From Ferrimonas gelatinilytica (GTDB lineage Bacteria; Pseudomonadota; Gammaproteobacteria; Enterobacterales; Shewanellaceae), in assembly GCF_039544205.1 (NCBI RefSeq), contig NZ_BAABLF010000005.1, positions 186,001 to 250,000 on the forward strand: a stretch of DNA of 64,000 nucleotides, written 5' to 3'. Shown piece after piece: positions 62,000 through 64,000 of this stretch (position 1 is the stretch's first letter; each line of letters opens with the position of its first letter). The position numbers and the translations under genes are program-made. Below the pieces are notes generated by a model. It did no database searches. It worked only from the letters and a program-made list of their open reading frames with translations, and was not told where the DNA came from.

Positions 62000-62227
62000 A
62001 TGGATCTGAGATTTACTCTGTTGGCAAAACGGGCTGCTCAGTCCGGGTATGGTATTAAAACCCTGCCAGAACACGCAGCGGGATACTGGCTCTACCCGCT
62101 GGATAAGCAATCTCAGGGGCAGTGTGCCCGAGATATGGATGAGCTGGTGTGTGAGTTGGAGCAGATAGAGCAGCGGTTAGGTATGGCGCACCCGGTACAG
62201 GATCTCGAAGACGATATTCCCCTTTAA
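62000..62227 (+). CDS. Small orphan protein of the island
   Basis: A 75-residue protein with an excellent ribosome site (AAGAGGAG, seven bases before the ATG). It starts MDLRFTLLAKRAAQSGYG, has a central GYWLYPLDKQSQGQC and an acidic helical C terminus (DMDELVCELEQIEQRLG ... DLEDDIPL). No family is recognised and no signal peptide or membrane segment is present. It converges with the ribbon-helix-helix-like gene and overlaps its end by four bases. Confidence 0.65.
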   Translation: MDLRFTLLAKRAAQSGYGIKTLPEHAAGYWLYPLDKQSQGQCARDMDELVCELEQIEQRLGMAHPVQDLEDDIPL

Positions 62228-62625
62228 CCTGGCTTTGAAGCACGCTGGCAGAGCCAGGCAATCGCCTCCGAGTAGCTCGACAGTGCCTGTTCCGCTTTGA
62301 TCTGCTCCAGTTGGTTAATGGCGTCCACCTCCAACTCCACCGTTTTCGTGAGTTTGGCCCGCCGGTGGCGCTCCGTCGCATAGCGGCGACGCAGCATGGG
62401 TAAACGGCCCGGCCCAAAGGTCAGGGCGACAAATGCCGCTATCTGCTCCGACAGTCCCTCGGGACCATGAAACTCCAACTCCTGCCAGTGTGGCAGGTAC
62501 TCCTGCTCGATACGCCTTCGCCAAGCGCCAACCTGGGTCAGACTGGCGTAACGGGTTAAAAACAGGTCGGAACGGCTCAAGATGAAGCGGACAAAGTGGC
62601 AGTCAAGAGGCAGGGCTTTAGGCAT
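62224..62625 (-). CDS. Putative ribbon-helix-helix DNA-binding protein
   Basis: A 133-residue protein not assignable to a named family. Residues 92-129 read as a ribbon-helix-helix: a short strand (TKTVELEV, 93-100), a helix (DAINQLEQIKAEQ, 101-113), a turn, and a second helix (SYSEAIAWLCQRA, 117-129). The N-terminal part (1-90) is basic and aromatic, with LTQVGAWRRRIEQEYLPHWQ. A palindrome lies 35 bases upstream of its ATG (62623-62625) and a near copy a further 119 bases up, which suits an autoregulatory repressor. No clear ribosome site. Function as a regulator is inference from fold pattern and context. Confidence 0.6.
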   Translation of the reverse strand: MPKALPLDCHFVRFILSRSDLFLTRYASLTQVGAWRRRIEQEYLPHWQELEFHGPEGLSEQIAAFVALTFGPGRLPMLRRRYATERHRRAKLTKTVELEVDAINQLEQIKAEQALSSYSEAIAWLCQRASKPG

Positions 62626-62659
62626 GAGAACACGTCGTGGGCAATTAATGCGGCCAAGT

Positions 62660-62673
62660 TACCACATGTGGTA
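62660..62673. promoter_or_regulatory. Palindromic operator candidate, copy 1
   Basis: TACCACATGTGGTA, a perfect 14-bp palindrome, 35 bases upstream of the ribbon-helix-helix-like gene, in its presumed promoter. Confidence 0.6.
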
Positions 62674-62771
62674 GTGCTCATGTGCGCTAAGTCATCATCA
62701 AGTGGGTACCTAGGGTTCCCTTGCCTGATCCGAGGTGCTTTATCTTTAACAAAACTCGTCTCCAGGCAACC

Positions 62772-62799
62772 CCCTAATTACCTCATGTGGTAATTGGGG
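62772..62799. promoter_or_regulatory. Palindromic operator candidate, copy 2 (extended)
   Basis: Core TACCTCATGTGGTA at 62779-62792 differs from copy 1 at one base; here the symmetry extends outwards through AATT and CCC/GGG to 28 bases with few mismatches. The centre is 119 bases from that of copy 1. Confidence 0.55.
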
Positions 62800-62948
62800 A
62801 CTAACAGCCTGTCCGCCTCGGTGACCCTCTACGGGAAGCGCACTGTGCTCATCTGGCTTAAAAGACGATAGATGAATGATGGAACGATGGCGGGAACATC
62901 CAGCTCCATCCCCCAATGGGCAAACCCTCATTGTCAGGTCACCTAACG

Positions 62949-62976
62949 AAAAGCCGGCAGTTCGATGCCGGCTTTT
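62949..62976. terminator. Terminator after the right-hand integrase
   Basis: AAAAGCCGGCA pairs with TGCCGGCTTTT around GTTCGA, an 11-bp stem with A and T ends; 30 bases beyond the integrase stop on the minus strand. The rest of 62626-63006 holds the two palindromes above and no gene that I can support. Confidence 0.88.
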
Positions 62977-63006
62977 ACATCCGCCTGGGAAAATCGAGGC
63001 GCAGGT

Positions 63007-64000
63007 TTAATCCAAGCCCTTATGTTTAGCGCTTTCATACTTTTCCACAAAGGAGGCGCTAATGTAGCGGGAGGTGATCCCGATATCCTGATGCCCGGCG
63101 TCCACCATCACATGGTGCAGGGAGCGTCCCTTTTCCAGATCCGCGCTGATCCCGGTATGGCGCAGCGAATGCACCGTCATGGTTCGCAGCTCCGCCGCAT
63201 CGTGGGGCCGTCCCGCTGCGTCCAGCATCAACGCAGCCTCGCGGTAGACACGGTCCACTTCGTCGCGGATGGCGTTGATCCCCAGGTTCGCGTTCAGCGT
63301 GTGGGGTTCCCGGCCATGCTGCGCCGCCCTTTGCCGAACCAGTAGCGGGAAATTTTCGTTCGGGGACGGCAGTTCACTTAAGCCCAAGTGGCTGCGATAG
63401 CGCTTTACCGCAGCAAGCAAGGCATCACTGACCGCCACGGTGCGGGCCTTACCGTTTTTTGACATGGGAATGTAGAAACCCCAGGTTTCTCCGTTCTTGT
63501 CCCGCCTGATCTGCGCCATCACCGGCGAATAACCAGGGCGGGCGGCAATCTCGGAGATCCGCGCATAGGTGGAAAACAGCAGGATAATCAAAAAACGGGT
63601 ACGCTCATGCCGGGCCGGCTCCGCCTCGGCCAGATGGTCCGCGGCTCTAAACAGGTAAGCCAGTTGCAGTGGGTTCAGTGCTTTGATCTCCTGGTCCCCA
63701 TCGTTCCAATCCAGTGGTGAGCGTTGATCGCTGAATCGACTTCGCCGCATCGCCAGGGCGGCCGGGTTGCGATCGCAATACTCTTCATCGTTAAGAAACT
63801 GATAGAAGGCGGACAACACTGCCAATTGGTTCTTCGTTGCTGAGGCTTTACGACTGTAGGGCAGGGCACTTGGGAGATCCACGCCCTTGGGCAGGCGGTT
63901 CACAAAGGGGCGCCAGAGGGGGTTCGGCACGCGCATCGCCAAGGATTTACTCTCAATAAAATGGGCTCGTTGCGTGTTGCTGATCAGCAACGTTGGCGGA
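63007..64000 (-). CDS. Tyrosine recombinase/integrase (5' part beyond window)
   Basis: A minus-strand frame open to the window edge; at least 331 residues are encoded. It carries the complete catalytic set: arginine in STYARISEIAA, HxxR in TVHSLRHTGIS, histidine in VDAGHQDIG and the tyrosine nucleophile in TSRYI. The visible N terminus (PLWRPFVNRLPKGVDLP, LSAFYQFLNDEEYCDRNP) corresponds to the later part of the SAM-like core-binding domain, so roughly the first 70-120 residues probably lie beyond the window; a TTG at 63990 and ATG at 63936 are possible internal starts. Sequence differs clearly from the truncated recombinase at 60598-61545, so the two are not a duplication. Confidence 0.88.
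   Translation of the reverse strand, partial: PPTLLISNTQRAHFIESKSLAMRVPNPLWRPFVNRLPKGVDLPSALPYSRKASATKNQLAVLSAFYQFLNDEEYCDRNPAALAMRRSRFSDQRSPLDWNDGDQEIKALNPLQLAYLFRAADHLAEAEPARHERTRFLIILLFSTYARISEIAARPGYSPVMAQIRRDKNGETWGFYIPMSKNGKARTVAVSDALLAAVKRYRSHLGLSELPSPNENFPLLVRQRAAQHGREPHTLNANLGINAIRDEVDRVYREAALMLDAAGRPHDAAELRTMTVHSLRHTGISADLEKGRSLHHVMVDAGHQDIGITSRYISASFVEKYESAKHKGLD

Larger units (their letters stand above)
60598..64000. mobile_element. Accessory island segment, right end beyond window
   Basis: From just after the lonH upstream region to the window edge the housekeeping synteny stops. The segment holds two unrelated tyrosine recombinases, a cluster of small orphan genes, a 32-bp inverted repeat and a duplicated palindrome. 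There is no tRNA gene next to the junction. The left boundary is drawn at the truncated integrase end and is approximate; the right boundary is not in view. Confidence 0.65.

Noticed and set aside
61817..62110. 97-codon minus-strand frame in the island
   Set aside because: Antisense to a gene with a strong ribosome site; no start context of its own.
62596..62793. 65-codon plus-strand frame across the palindromes
   Set aside because: Covers the operator-like repeats and reads through the presumed promoter of the regulator gene; composition not protein-like.
1..64000. tRNA, rRNA genes and CRISPR arrays
   Set aside because: No cloverleaf, rRNA-like or regularly spaced repeat sequence was seen on either strand, including at the island junction.

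Overview
The window is chromosomal DNA from a gammaproteobacterium, most likely in the Shewanella/Ferrimonas part of the Alteromonadales. The clues are gene order (metG-apbC-udk-dcd-pabC-mltG-tmk-holB-pilZ-tatD; a 1615-residue NAD glutamate dehydrogenase; a DUF3466 protein beside rmf and fabA), the high identity of core proteins to their E. coli counterparts, and a GC-rich composition of roughly 58-60%. The genus assignment is inference. I saw no rRNA, tRNA or CRISPR array.

Layout. 1-3.2 kb: a MATE transporter cut by the window edge, divergent from riboflavin synthase, then a zinc-ribbon protein, a pteridine-reductase-like enzyme and a fructosamine kinase. 3.6-6.8 kb: thrS-infC-rpmI-rplT, with infC using an AUU start. 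6.8-12 kb: DUF1853, a small unknown protein, ldhA, a NIF3-family protein and a CPA1 antiporter. 12-21.3 kb: metG divergent from apbC-udk and a tightly overlapping run dcd-pabC-mltG-tmk-holB-pilZ-tatD. 21.5-31.8 kb: a block syntenic with E. coli rsmF-letB-letA-msrC-proQ-prc, with letA split into two overlapping genes. 31.9-36 kb: an NSS transporter and pepN. 36-43.7 kb: a four-gene envelope cassette (DUF1302 outer-membrane barrel, DUF1329, YCF48-like propeller, RND/MMPL pump). 44-48.9 kb: gdhB. 48.9-60.4 kb: a block that follows E. coli pyrD-zapC-rlmKL-uup-(pqiABC)-rmf-fabA-lonH, except that a glutaredoxin-like gene is inserted and a DUF3466 protein sits where E. coli has pqiABC. 60.6-64 kb: accessory DNA that runs off the window: a tyrosine recombinase without its catalytic tyrosine, small orphan genes, repeated operator-like palindromes and a second tyrosine recombinase cut by the window edge.

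Most of the window is housekeeping: translation, rRNA modification, nucleotide and folate metabolism, envelope lipid transport and fatty-acid desaturation. The parts most worth a second look are the DUF1302/DUF1329/YCF48/RND cassette, which looks like one inner-to-outer-membrane export machine for an unknown hydrophobic cargo, and the right-end island, with its 32-bp recombination-site-like inverted repeat and a ribbon-helix-helix-like regulator facing two copies of one palindrome. Regulatory sequence seen directly includes a FabR-type operator in the fabA promoter, a perfect 22-bp palindrome over the presumed zapC promoter, and intrinsic terminators after most transcription units.
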